Shown here piece by piece: positions 6,570 through 16,059 of a stretch of 42,085 nt of DNA. This DNA is from Bacilli bacterium (GTDB lineage Bacteria; Bacillota_I; Bacilli_A; RFN20; CAG-826), in assembly GCA_016298185.1 (NCBI GenBank), contig JAEDDA010000009.1, positions 1 to 42,085 on the forward strand. Direction: 5' to 3'. The notes beneath the pieces were generated by a model. The model was not told where the DNA came from, made no database searches, and saw only the letters and a list, made by a program, of their open reading frames with translations. Each line of letters starts with the position of its first letter. Position 1 is the first letter of the stretch. A program made the position numbers and the translations under genes.

Positions 6570-9500
6570 TTAATTGATCTGATTCGTCGAGGTCATCGAG
6601 CACACCCATTTTAGTTAAGTCTTCAACGTTTGTCGAAGATAATTTGGTGCGGCGTAATAATTCTTCTTTAGAATGGAACGGTCCGTCTTTTCTTGCTTCT
6701 ACGACTGTAGAGGCGTTGTTTGCGCCTAAACCATCGATAGTAATAAATGGTGGAATAAGAGCATTATTTTCTTTATCAACCACGAAGTTTGTGGCATCAC
6801 TCTTTTCTAGGGAAATATTCTCAAATTTATATCCACGTTGCACCATTTCTAACGCCATAGATAAAGTCTTGATTAAGTCTGTTTCTTTTGGAGATATCTT
6901 TTCGGTCTTACTACGAGATTTAAGTTTAAGTTCATCAAGTCTATCAATAATAGCTTGTTCACCTTTAACCATTGCTTGCACATCATAATGGTCACATCTA
7001 ACACTAAAGAATGTAGCGTAGAACTCTAATGGATAGTAAATCTTATAATAACCCACACGGACCGCTTGAGTAACATAAGCAACAGCGTGCCCTTTAGGGA
7101 ACATGTATTTAATTAAATTACAGGAATCTAAATACCATTGAGGAATCTTATGAGCCTTCATAATCTCCACATATTCGGCTTTTAATCCTCTGCCTTTTCT
7201 CACGTCTTCCATGATGGCGAAAGAAATGTTTGGAGGTAATCCTTTGCCGATTAAGTAAGTCATAATATCATCACGACATCCGATAACTTCTCTTAATGTA
7301 GCTTTTCCTTCTTGGATGAGTTTTTCAGCGTTACCCGCCCAAACGTCAGTACCGTGTGATAAACCAGAAATAATAACTAAGTCTGAGAACTTACTTGGTA
7401 AAGTTTGTTCAAGAATTCTTCTAGAGTTTTCAGTACCGAATTCAGGGATACCCATAGCACCTGTTTTATTTTGTAAATAGTCATGTTTAATGTTTAATGC
7501 TTTCGCGGAATTGAACAATGATAAAACAGTAGGATCATTCATTGGAATGTCATGGATATCAACACCAGATAATTGGCTCATCATCTTTAATGCCATTGGG
7601 TCAACGTGACCTAAAAGGTCAAGCTTCAAAATAGTATCGTGGATAGAATGGAAATCGAAGTGTGTTGTCTTCCAGTCCGCATCCATGTTATCAGCAGGAT
7701 ATTGAACAGGGGTAAAATCATAAACTTCAAAGTTATCAGGAACAACAACGATACCACCTGGGTGTTGGCCTGTTGTACGTTTAACACCAACGCACCCAGA
7801 AGCTAAATAAGCAATCTTAGCACGTGGATATTCATCTGGATTCATGCCGAGTCTTTCAATGTAACCACGAGCAAAACCAAATGCGGTCTTTTCTTCAACA
7901 CCGGATATAGTTCCTGCTCTAAAAACATTATCAGCACCTAAAAGAACCTTGGTGTATGCATGGGCTTTCGATTGATAGTCTGGTGGAAAGTTAAGGTCAA
8001 TATCAGGAGTTTTCTCCGCATTGAAACCTAAGAATGTTTGAAATGGAATGTTTTGTCCATCGTGGATCATCTCTTCACCACATATTGGACATTTCTTATC
8101 TGGTAAGTCATCTCCACTTCTTACATCTGGATCAACTTCATTAACCCACTCTAAGTGGTGACAGTGTGTGCAAATATAATGAGGTGGAAGAGGATTAACT
8201 TCGGTAATATTTGCCATTGTGGCTACTAAAGAAGAACCAACAGATCCACGGCTGCCAACGATAAATCCATCTTCGTTAGCTTTCTTAATAATCTTATGAG
8301 CGATGTAATAAATAACAGAATAACCATTGGAGATAATACCATTGAGTTCGGTTTCTAATCTGTTTTGAATAAGTTCTGGTAATGGGTCACCATAAATACG
8401 ATGTGCTTTGGCAAACACCATATCAGTGAGTTCTTGTTCACATCCTTCGATATGAGGTGTGTACAAGTGATCGTTAGGAACTGGTTTTAAAGATTCAATT
8501 TGATCTGCAATCTTATTTGTATTTGTAACGGTAATTTCGTAGGCTTTTTCTTCACCTAAGAATTTCATACATTCAAGCATTTCATCAGTGCTTCTAAAAT
8601 GTTGATCTGGGTTTTCAAATTGAGGAAGACGACTACGCTTATATGGATTTAGTGGGTGAGATACACCACCTAATCCTTTAGCAGAGATATAAACATCACG
8701 ATATTTCTTATCGCTTCTCTTCACATAGTGACAGTCACCTGTAGCAACAACCATCTTGCCGATATCATCTGCGGCTTTGACTATATCTCTCACATATCTT
8801 TCTACGCTGTCAGCGTCCATTTCACCCATATTAACTAGCCAAGAGTAGTTTTCTAATGGTTGGACTTCAATATAGTCATAGAAAGACATAACTTTCTTTA
8901 ATGTTTCTTCATTTCTTGTGGATGCAGTATCAAATACCTCACCATTAAAACATGCTGAACCCACTAGTAAGTGATCTCTTAAGTTTTGTAATTCTCTACG
9001 AGGAACTTTTGGAACACCAGCAAGATATTCAACGTGAGATAAAGAAACTAATTTAAATAATTGTTTTAAACCCGCTTTGTCTTTTGCTAAAGCAGTGACA
9101 TGGACAGGTCTAAAATTAGTTAAGTGTTCTTGTGTTACTTTTAAATCCGCAAGTTGTGCGTGTGTAATATTTGGAATCTCTTTGTTCAAAAGAACAATCA
9201 TAGGTTGCCAAGCTTCATTTAAAACAGCGGCGTCGTAGTCAGCACGGTGAGCCACTTCTGGATCGTAATTTACTTCGAAGTTACGACATAAAGCACCTAA
9301 GTTATGGGCTCTTTGTTTAGGGAAGAGATACCATGCTAAGGCTAAGGTATCAATAACTGGATTAGTTAATTGTTCTCTGCCTGAATTCTTAAGTTCTTCT
9401 TGCAAGAAAGAAATATCGAAGTCGGCGTTATGTGTAACCAAAATAGCGTCCTTCATAAATTCGAGAATTTGTGGGAAGGCTTCATCAATGGTTGGTTGGT

Positions 9501-10977
9501 TTTTCACCATCTCATTTGTAATATGAGTGAGGTTGCTAATCTTGCTAGAAATCTTAATTCCAGGATTAATCAAAATATCTAATCGGCCTGTTTCAATACC
9601 GTTTTCAATACGGACTGCACCGAATTCAATAATCTTGTCATAACGACAACTTAAACCAGTTGTTTCTAAGTCGAGAACAACGTATTTTGCTTTACTTAAT
9701 GGGATATTTACAGGGTTTTTGATGGCATTTAATTCATCTTCAACCATATAAAATTCACAGCCATAAAGAACTTTTAATCCTGTTTTCTTGGCTGCATCTT
9801 GGGCATCAGGATATCCTTGAACAACAGCGTGGTCGGTAATGGCAATTGCAGTATGTCCTAAGGCTTTAGCGTATTCACAATAATCAATCATTGTGCCCAC
9901 ACCATCCATTGAAGACATTGTGCTATGGAGGTGAAGTTCGACACGATGTTCTTCTCTTTCTTCAGGTTTAACTTCATCTGGAGGAAGGATATCTATATAG
10001 TGACCTTTAATTTGTAAGGCCTTTGTGTAGTCATCAATATGGGCAACACCTCTAATACGAACATTAGTGTTTCTCACCAAGTTTTTAATAACTTCATCAT
10101 TCACTTGGCTATTTTCATACATGTTGACATAGATTGCGCCACCTTGTTCATCACCAACACCGACATTGAGTCTTTTTCTTCCACCGAATTCTTTAATCTC
10201 GATGGAGAAAATCTTGCCGTTAAAGTCGACGTTACCACTATTGGCGTTAATGGAATCGATATTATCTATTGGTTGGTAATTACCACGTTTATTTAGTCTT
10301 GCTCTCTTTCTTTCTTCTTGCATTGCTTTATAGTTGCGCTTTGCTTGTTCTAGGAAAGATTCAGAAGCATTCTTCACTAATTCTTCTCGATCTCTTTCGA
10401 TAAGTTCTTCCGCAACACTTGCATCATTAGCTTCAACTTCATCCACTGTTGCGATAGTTTCATCAGCAGCGGCGTCAGCCTCTTTAACTAATTTTTTCAT
10501 TTTGCGGTCGCTGATGACCACTTCTTCTTCTTGAGGTTTAACTGTTTCAGTAATCACAAAATCGTAGTTAATAAAGTCTAAAAACGCTCTAAAGTCCTCG
10601 ATTTGCAATTTATATTGTTCTTGTTCTGCTTCATCAGCGTATTCGATGTTCATATAACCATCATCTGTACCGGTAACCTCAAGGTTATGTGGTAGGCGGT
10701 AAAGAGTTTGATACCAATCTTCAAATAAAGATGAAACATCTTTGAAGTTTGGTCTCACTAAATATGAGAAGCGTAATAAGTATTTATATGTAATGTTTTC
10801 CAAACAATCTTGGAATTCTCTAAGTAAAGAATAATTCCATGGCGTTTGTTTAACAATCACCATATCTAATCTTTTTGGATCAAAACGATTGTATCCCACC
10901 ATTTCAAAATCCATATCAAAATCTTCGACATTGCTGACGTGGATAGATTTTAAGAAACGAATCATTTTGTCTGTCAT
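6559..10977 (-). CDS. polC: DNA polymerase III alpha subunit, Gram-positive PolC type
   Basis: 1472-residue replicative polymerase, the main chromosomal replicase of Bacillota. Order of domains: N-terminal region with a charged Ala/Glu-rich linker (about 150-240), OB fold (about 255-335), PHP domain starting at VELHLHSTMSS (about 347), a DnaQ-type 3'-5' exonuclease inserted at VLDLETTG (about 432), the PHP continuation, a zinc site (YICTHCHH ... CPICG, about 930-970), catalytic palm with PDIDLNF (about 995), and fingers to the C-terminal HhH region (IDGLGANNAS). The inserted exonuclease separates PolC from DnaE. It lies 4 bases after rseP; the proS gene that separates them in Bacillus is absent here. 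No good ribosome site is visible before ATG 10977, suggesting translational coupling. Confidence 0.98.
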   Translation of the reverse strand: MTDKMIRFLKSIHVSNVEDFDMDFEMVGYNRFDPKRLDMVIVKQTPWNYSLLREFQDCLENITYKYLLRFSYLVRPNFKDVSSLFEDWYQTLYRLPHNLEVTGTDDGYMNIEYADEAEQEQYKLQIEDFRAFLDFINYDFVITETVKPQEEEVVISDRKMKKLVKEADAAADETIATVDEVEANDASVAEELIERDREELVKNASESFLEQAKRNYKAMQEERKRARLNKRGNYQPIDNIDSINANSGNVDFNGKIFSIEIKEFGGRKRLNVGVGDEQGGAIYVNMYENSQVNDEVIKNLVRNTNVRIRGVAHIDDYTKALQIKGHYIDILPPDEVKPEEREEHRVELHLHSTMSSMDGVGTMIDYCEYAKALGHTAIAITDHAVVQGYPDAQDAAKKTGLKVLYGCEFYMVEDELNAIKNPVNIPLSKAKYVVLDLETTGLSCRYDKIIEFGAVRIENGIETGRLDILINPGIKISSKISNLTHITNEMVKNQPTIDEAFPQILEFMKDAILVTHNADFDISFLQEELKNSGREQLTNPVIDTLALAWYLFPKQRAHNLGALCRNFEVNYDPEVAHRADYDAAVLNEAWQPMIVLLNKEIPNITHAQLADLKVTQEHLTNFRPVHVTALAKDKAGLKQLFKLVSLSHVEYLAGVPKVPRRELQNLRDHLLVGSACFNGEVFDTASTRNEETLKKVMSFYDYIEVQPLENYSWLVNMGEMDADSVERYVRDIVKAADDIGKMVVATGDCHYVKRSDKKYRDVYISAKGLGGVSHPLNPYKRSRLPQFENPDQHFRSTDEMLECMKFLGEEKAYEITVTNTNKIADQIESLKPVPNDHLYTPHIEGCEQELTDMVFAKAHRIYGDPLPELIQNRLETELNGIISNGYSVIYYIAHKIIKKANEDGFIVGSRGSVGSSLVATMANITEVNPLPPHYICTHCHHLEWVNEVDPDVRSGDDLPDKKCPICGEEMIHDGQNIPFQTFLGFNAEKTPDIDLNFPPDYQSKAHAYTKVLLGADNVFRAGTISGVEEKTAFGFARGYIERLGMNPDEYPRAKIAYLASGCVGVKRTTGQHPGGIVVVPDNFEVYDFTPVQYPADNMDADWKTTHFDFHSIHDTILKLDLLGHVDPMALKMMSQLSGVDIHDIPMNDPTVLSLFNSAKALNIKHDYLQNKTGAMGIPEFGTENSRRILEQTLPSKFSDLVIISGLSHGTDVWAGNAEKLIQEGKATLREVIGCRDDIMTYLIGKGLPPNISFAIMEDVRKGRGLKAEYVEIMKAHKIPQWYLDSCNLIKYMFPKGHAVAYVTQAVRVGYYKIYYPLEFYATFFSVRCDHYDVQAMVKGEQAIIDRLDELKLKSRSKTEKISPKETDLIKTLSMALEMVQRGYKFENISLEKSDATNFVVDKENNALIPPFITIDGLGANNASTVVEARKDGPFHSKEELLRRTKLSSTNVEDLTKMGVLDDLDESDQLTLF

Positions 10978-10981
10978 AAAA

Positions 10982-12268
10982 CTAGAATAAGTAAGTAATA
11001 ATATCTTTCACTACTAATACAATCATAAAGGTGAAGAGCAGTCCAAGTCCAACAATTGAAACAATTGTTTTGACTTTGTTTGGAATTTTCTTTTTTGTTA
11101 TGGATTCAACGGCTAAAACTAGAAGTTGATAACCATCAAGTCCAGGGAATGGAAGCAAATTAATTATCGCTAAGTTGACGGATAATGCACCCCATAAGTA
11201 GATGTATTTTCCAATTCCTAAGTTTTGCAAAACGCTTGTGGATTCAAATCCGATTGCGACAATGCCGCCTAAAGAGTTCCAAGTATCTTTTGTAAATAAT
11301 GTACCAAGAGCTCTAAAAATCAATGTGCTAGATTCACCAAAATCCACAAATGCTTGTCCAATGGCTTTAAAAAATGGGAGAGGTTTATTGACTTGGAGAT
11401 ATAAAGAATAACCAAAGTCTTCTAATTCACCTTCCACACGATTAATAGTGATTGGGTGAGATTCAAATTCAATACCCTTATTGCCCTCTTCATTGAACTT
11501 GGTCACTGTTTTAAAGTCGATAGTTACTGAAAGAAATTTAGAATTATAAGGAATCTGTTTTGAATAATCGACTTTCAATGTTCCTTCACCAGTTGCTTGG
11601 CTGAACAAGACAATAAAGCGATTCATTTGAATATTTTTGAAGTCTTTAATATCTTTGGTGTCAATGAACGCATAGACTGTTTCAGTTGTTGCGTCAGCGT
11701 ATTTAACTGTCGCGGCGTTATCAAGAAGATAATAAGTCTTGTTATCTTCGACATACCATTCATCTTTATTAGCGGCGACTTCGTCATCTAAGGCAATGAT
11801 ATCTAATGTCTTTAAACCAGCTTCTTCCGCTTTGCTACCTTCGGAAATAGCCATATTTCTTAAATATAATTGTTTGTCACTACAAGCCACATTCTTTATA
11901 AAGAATAAATGAAGTGCTAAAACGGTATTCATGGTAACACCTGCTACTAAGATAATGGCTCTTTTCCAAGCTTTGGCTTTTTCTAAAGAACGACTTTCAT
12001 CAATTTGTTGTCCATTAGGGAGTTCTACTCCTTCCCCATACATAGAGACATATCCACCAAAAGGAATAATTCTTAGTGAAAAATATGTTTCGCCAGTTTT
12101 TCTTTTTTTATGGATAAGTGCAGGACCAAAACCGATAGAATACTCCATGACATAAACTTTGAAGATTTTTGCCGCAGTAAAATGACCTAGTTCATGAATC
12201 ATGATGAGGATAGATAAACAGAGAATAAATAAGAGTATGTAAAGTATTGTACTAATTACGGGTGGCAT
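10982..12268 (-). CDS. rseP: RseP/RasP-type site-2 membrane metalloprotease
   Basis: 428-residue M50 intramembrane zinc protease. The first transmembrane segment carries HELGH (H25, E26, H29), and LLPFPGLDG near the C-terminus supplies the third zinc ligand in the LDG motif. A PDZ-like central region lies outside the membrane, and four hydrophobic segments are seen. In Bacilli the family cleaves anti-sigma factors and remnant signal peptides. Its ATG shares bases with the dxr stop codon (TAATG), so it is coupled to dxr; polC follows. The central domain is larger than in E. coli RseP and has one PDZ-like repeat. Confidence 0.93.
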   Translation of the reverse strand: MPPVISTILYILLFILCLSILIMIHELGHFTAAKIFKVYVMEYSIGFGPALIHKKRKTGETYFSLRIIPFGGYVSMYGEGVELPNGQQIDESRSLEKAKAWKRAIILVAGVTMNTVLALHLFFIKNVACSDKQLYLRNMAISEGSKAEEAGLKTLDIIALDDEVAANKDEWYVEDNKTYYLLDNAATVKYADATTETVYAFIDTKDIKDFKNIQMNRFIVLFSQATGEGTLKVDYSKQIPYNSKFLSVTIDFKTVTKFNEEGNKGIEFESHPITINRVEGELEDFGYSLYLQVNKPLPFFKAIGQAFVDFGESSTLIFRALGTLFTKDTWNSLGGIVAIGFESTSVLQNLGIGKYIYLWGALSVNLAIINLLPFPGLDGYQLLVLAVESITKKKIPNKVKTIVSIVGLGLLFTFMIVLVVKDIITYLF

Positions 12269-13422
12269 TATTTATTCCTCCATTTCTTAATCATTTCACT
12301 CGCTTCTTGACGAGTTTTTAAATCTATTTCTAATATTTGCTCATAACTTGGATGAACAATGTTTTGGTGTTTTTTCATTAATTTATTAACAATTTCCTCA
12401 ATAGCTAAGAACGGGATTTCATCTTTTAAGAAGGCATTAACCGCCACTTCGTTTGAGGAGTTAAACACCGCACCATAAGTTCCCTTTTGTTCAATAACAT
12501 ATTTAGCGAGTTTAACAATCGGATATCTCTTAAATGAGAAATCATGGAAATGTAAGTCTTTAAATTGATCGAGTGATTGCGCAGACACTGTTTTAAAGTC
12601 AGTCATAAATTCATATAAGGCTAACTTAATCGGATTTCTCATATCTGGTTTAGATATATCTAATCTTAATGAGCCATCCTTATAAACGATATAGGAATGG
12701 ATCATGCTTTCATCGTGTAATTTGATACCAATTTGGTTATATGGGCATCCAAATAAATAATGGGCTTCAATAACCTCAAAAGCTTTATTGATCATTGTGG
12801 CGCAGTCAATGGTAATTTTATTACCCATCTTCCAAGTTGGATGTTTTAAAGCATCTTCCGCTTTAACATTAATAAGTTGTTCTCTATTTAATTTTCTAAA
12901 TGCACCACCAGAGGCGGTAAGCATAACTTTAGAAATGTTAGAGGAATCCACCATTAAGCATTTCTTAATCGCGGAATGTTCGCTATCGATAGGATATAAC
13001 TTGCCATGTCCATTATTTAGGATATTGTTAACAAGTTCACCGCCAACGACTAACGCTTCTTTATTAGCAAGACAAACAATCTTGTCTTTTTCTAAGGCGT
13101 ATAGTGTTGGTTTTAATCCAACAAATCCAACAAGTGCGTTAACAACCATATCTGTGTCTGTATCAATAAGTTTTAATAATCCATCATCTCCACTAAAGAA
13201 GGAAATGTTTGGATATTTATTTTGATAGTAATTAACTTTGTTTTTATCCTTGATGCAAATCGCTTTAACATCAGGATACATATTTATAAAATGAGCGAGC
13301 TTTCTTGTCTTAGAGCCAACAGAAAACGCCACTAATGTAAAATCAGTGGGATTATGTCTCATGACATCAAGAGTTTGACTGCCAATCGAACCAGATGCTC
13401 CAAGCAAACAAATCTTTCTCAT
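12268..13422 (-). CDS. dxr: 1-deoxy-D-xylulose 5-phosphate reductoisomerase
   Basis: 384 residues, normal length. It converts DXP to MEP with NADPH, the committed step of non-mevalonate isoprenoid synthesis. It shows the N-terminal nucleotide-binding LLGASGSIGSQT, the ANKEALV segment, the metal-binding PIDSEHSA (Asp and Glu) and TASGGAFR. It sits between cdsA (6 bases) and rseP (overlapping TAATG). The next use of its product in this operon is UppS, which makes the undecaprenyl carrier. Confidence 0.96.
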   Translation of the reverse strand: MRKICLLGASGSIGSQTLDVMRHNPTDFTLVAFSVGSKTRKLAHFINMYPDVKAICIKDKNKVNYYQNKYPNISFFSGDDGLLKLIDTDTDMVVNALVGFVGLKPTLYALEKDKIVCLANKEALVVGGELVNNILNNGHGKLYPIDSEHSAIKKCLMVDSSNISKVMLTASGGAFRKLNREQLINVKAEDALKHPTWKMGNKITIDCATMINKAFEVIEAHYLFGCPYNQIGIKLHDESMIHSYIVYKDGSLRLDISKPDMRNPIKLALYEFMTDFKTVSAQSLDQFKDLHFHDFSFKRYPIVKLAKYVIEQKGTYGAVFNSSNEVAVNAFLKDEIPFLAIEEIVNKLMKKHQNIVHPSYEQILEIDLKTRQEASEMIKKWRNK

Positions 13423-13428
13423 AAATAA

Positions 13429-14460
13429 TTAGTAAGCTACAAATTGACTCCAATATTGGAAAAGGGTGATAAATGCACCAGCGGCTAGCAAAGAGAAGAT
13501 AACGCTATCAAGTCTATCTAAGACACCACCATGACCTGGCATGATATTGCCGAAGTCTTTAATTTCAAAGTGTCTTTTCGCAGAGGAGAAAACGAAGTCT
13601 CCTAAAACACTAGCAAAAGGAATAACAAGTGATAAGACAAGTATCAAATACCAATGTTTTTGGTCTAAAACTCCATACACTAATGGGTGACCACAGATGG
13701 AGAAGATAAAACCAAAGGCAAATGACACAATTGTGGAAATAATAATGCCACCGAAGAATCCTTCCCAAGTTTTCTTAGGAGAGATACGTGGATTAAGTTT
13801 ATGCTTTCCGAAGAAGACACCGATGAAATAAGCACCGATATCAGTCATAAATGTACCGAGCAAAACATAAACGATTAATAAACACGACTCTAAATTGTCA
13901 TATAAATTGAGGTAACTAGTTCCTAGTGCCGTTCTTATATCATCAGGGAGCTGTTGACTTGGGAAATATCTCACAACAAGTGCACTTTGGAAACCAAGAG
14001 TAATGGTTAACATCATAGTGAAGATAAAACATGCATCTCTCACAGTAAAACCTTTATCGATAATAACCATGACGAATAAACCGCATACACTTAATACAAG
14101 TATTAAGATGGATATATATAATTCATCAAACATGGTATATAAGTGCCAGTTAAATTCTTTCGCGCCAGTAACGAAATCGGGGATTGACATAATCATTGGC
14201 CAATAGGCCATTAATAAAGCTAAAATCCAGGCAACGATATAAAGGGCGATATTATATTTCTTTTTCGCACAATGGATGATTTCATATGTACTAACAAAAA
14301 TGACGAAAGTTACAAAGGCGAAGAAAAAGAAATCGCCTAAAATGACTAAAGGAATACAAATCACACCTGCGACAATCGCAGAAATGATGCGTGTTTTCAT
14401 GCTCGCTTTGGTTTCAGGAGTCAATTCATTTGGTTGTAATTCCGGATTTGTTTTTATCAT
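13429..14460 (-). CDS. cdsA: Phosphatidate cytidylyltransferase (CDP-diglyceride synthase)
   Basis: 343-residue multi-pass membrane enzyme making CDP-diacylglycerol from phosphatidate and CTP, the branch point for phosphatidylglycerol and cardiolipin. The C-terminal family signature is present: SPKKTWEG, then SSAKRHFEIKDFG, and HGGVLDRLDS with the metal-binding aspartates. It is longer than the typical 260-280 residues, mainly through an N-terminal cytoplasmic tail and a loop near residues 160-185. Its ATG overlaps the uppS stop (ATGA), so the two are translationally coupled. Confidence 0.95.
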   Translation of the reverse strand: MIKTNPELQPNELTPETKASMKTRIISAIVAGVICIPLVILGDFFFFAFVTFVIFVSTYEIIHCAKKKYNIALYIVAWILALLMAYWPMIMSIPDFVTGAKEFNWHLYTMFDELYISILILVLSVCGLFVMVIIDKGFTVRDACFIFTMMLTITLGFQSALVVRYFPSQQLPDDIRTALGTSYLNLYDNLESCLLIVYVLLGTFMTDIGAYFIGVFFGKHKLNPRISPKKTWEGFFGGIIISTIVSFAFGFIFSICGHPLVYGVLDQKHWYLILVLSLVIPFASVLGDFVFSSAKRHFEIKDFGNIMPGHGGVLDRLDSVIFSLLAAGAFITLFQYWSQFVAY

Positions 14461-15170
14461 TCTTTGATACCTCCAAATCTTCTATGTCTAGTGTTATATT
14501 CATCAATACATTTATGTAATTCTTCTTTAGTGAAATCTGGCCAAGTGGTTGGTGTGAAAATAAATTCAGCATAGGCTAACTGCCAAGGCATATAGTTAGA
14601 TAATCTTTGTTCGCCACTAGTTCTAATTAATAAATCAACTGGAGGCAAATCTTTTGTGTAAAGATATTCTTCAAAGTTATCGATATTTAAGGAATTGATA
14701 TCTCTTTTTCCTTCCTTAACATCATTTGCGAACATCTTTGCTGCTCTTACGATTTCCGCTTTGCCACCATAGTTTAAACAAATGTTAAAAGTAAAGTTCT
14801 TACCGTCTTTAGTTCTTTCAATTGCGTCATTAACAACCTTTTGTGTTTTTAAAGGTAATTTAGTTAAATCACCAGAAGCGATAATACGGCATCCATCTCT
14901 TAACATACGGTTAATTTCTTTTTTAAAGAAAATCTCTAAATAATTAAAGAGATGTTTGATTTCCGCTTTTGGACGATTCCAATTTTCCGTAGAGAAAGCA
15001 TATAAGGACATGGCCTTAATACCAATGGAATAGCATTCTTCATAAATATCGGTGACTCTTTCACACCCTTCCTTATGTCCGAGATGTCTTGGTAAGTGTC
15101 TTGCTTTAGCCCAACGGCCATTGCCATCCATAATGAAGGCAATATGTTTTAATTCGTTTTGATTAGCCAT
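14457..15170 (-). CDS. uppS: Undecaprenyl diphosphate synthase (cis-prenyltransferase)
   Basis: 237 residues. It makes the C55 lipid carrier of cell-wall synthesis by adding isopentenyl units to farnesyl diphosphate. It has the catalytic Asp in FIMDGNGRWAK, the LGHKEG segment, FSTENW, and the C-terminal RTSGEQRLSNY...WQLAYAEF block that binds substrate. First gene of uppS-cdsA-dxr-rseP-polC, with its own promoter 13 bases before the ATG and only a weak ribosome site (CTAAAG). Confidence 0.97.
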   Translation of the reverse strand: MANQNELKHIAFIMDGNGRWAKARHLPRHLGHKEGCERVTDIYEECYSIGIKAMSLYAFSTENWNRPKAEIKHLFNYLEIFFKKEINRMLRDGCRIIASGDLTKLPLKTQKVVNDAIERTKDGKNFTFNICLNYGGKAEIVRAAKMFANDVKEGKRDINSLNIDNFEEYLYTKDLPPVDLLIRTSGEQRLSNYMPWQLAYAEFIFTPTTWPDFTKEELHKCIDEYNTRHRRFGGIKE

Positions 15171-15183
15171 AATACTTTAGGTT

Positions 15184-15189
15184 ATTATA
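15184..15189 (-). promoter_or_regulatory. -10 element of the uppS operon promoter
   Basis: TATAAT (15189-15184) on the minus strand, 13 bases before the uppS ATG and just downstream of the frr terminator. The best -35 at 17 bases is the weak TTTTTA. The predicted leader is only about 6 bases long. Confidence 0.5.
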
Positions 15190-15221
15190 CAATAAAAAGC
15201 CGCTATTAAAAATATAATAGA

Positions 15222-15256
15222 AATAAAAAAGACCATTGCTAATAAACAACGGTCTT
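15222..15256 (-). terminator. Terminator ending the rpsB-tsf-pyrH-frr transcripts
   Basis: Minus strand AAGACCGTTG/CAATGGTCTT, a ten-pair stem with one G-T pair (15256-15247 with 15238-15229), loop TTTATTAG, followed by a T-rich tract. A strong intrinsic terminator separating frr from the uppS promoter. Confidence 0.85.
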
Positions 15257-15273
15257 AATCTACAAATATTATT

Positions 15274-15504
15274 TTATTTGCCTTTTGCAACTTTAGCAGA
15301 TTCAGCTTTACATTTGTTCGCGCCTTTTGAGTTATGAACCATCAATGTTGCACATTGGTTTTTAACAATCTATGTGCTATATTCTTCTGCTAATTTTTGT
15401 ATCGAAGAGTTTGGTTATATTGTCGCTGCCACTAATGAAAAGTTGCTATTTGCCATCGGAATCGCGCTTTGACACACGATACACTTTTCCAGCCCTATAA
15501 ACAT
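15274..15504 (-). pseudogene. Decayed small ORF with a CxxC pair, between frr and the terminator
   Basis: In the frame from ATG 15504 the sequence reads MFIGLEKCIVCQSAIPMA..., with two in-frame stops (TAA at 15417-15415, TAG at 15372-15370), and ends ...NKCKAESAKVAKGK at TAA 15276-15274. If the stops are ignored it is a 77-codon frame with four Cys (CIVC, then QC and KC) and a Lys-rich tail, like a small zinc-binding protein. It begins 6 bases after the frr stop. I do not recognise it. Both stops are TAA/TAG, so stop-codon reassignment of TGA does not explain them. It fills most of the gap between frr and uppS. Confidence 0.35.
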
Positions 15505-15509
15505 CCTCT

Positions 15510-16055
15510 TTAGATTGTCATGATTTCCTTTTCTTTTTCACTCACGACACTATCGATATTTTTGATTGCTTCATCAGTGACTTTTTGGATATCTTCAGTC
15601 GCTCTTTTTTGATAGTCTTCACTCATGGAATCATCTTCTTTAACAAGGTCCATGTAGTCACGACGGATATTTCTAATTGCCACTTTGGCTTCTTCGCCAT
15701 ATTTCTTGGCTTGTTTGGTAATTTCAATACGTCTTTCTTGAGTTAAGGCAGGGATAATTAAACGGACAACTGTGCCTTCATTTATTGGATTTAAGCCGAG
15801 ATTTGAAGCGTTAATCGCAGAAACGATTGATTTTACATCGTTCTTATCATAAGGCTTAATAAGAAGTTGTCTTGGTTCAGGAATTGTAATAGAAGAGATT
15901 TGGCTAATTGGTGTCATTGAACCATAGTAGTCAATTTCCACACCCGCCACAATTGCAGGAGATGCACGACCAGTTCTAAGAGTTGCTAAATTTGAACGTA
16001 ATGAATCGATAGTTTTGTTCATTCTACCTTGTGCTTCTAATGCGATTTCATCCAT
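15510..16055 (-). CDS. frr: Ribosome recycling factor
   Basis: 181 residues, normal length is about 185. With EF-G it splits the post-termination ribosome. Typical helices and sequence: TLRTGRASP, DYYGSMTPISQ, NLGLNPINEGTVVRLIIPALTQERR, and IRNIRRD. It follows pyrH after 4 bases, with an AAGGAG ribosome site 10 bases before its ATG. Confidence 0.98.
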   Translation of the reverse strand: MDEIALEAQGRMNKTIDSLRSNLATLRTGRASPAIVAGVEIDYYGSMTPISQISSITIPEPRQLLIKPYDKNDVKSIVSAINASNLGLNPINEGTVVRLIIPALTQERRIEITKQAKKYGEEAKVAIRNIRRDYMDLVKEDDSMSEDYQKRATEDIQKVTDEAIKNIDSVVSEKEKEIMTI

Positions 16056-16059
16056 AAAA

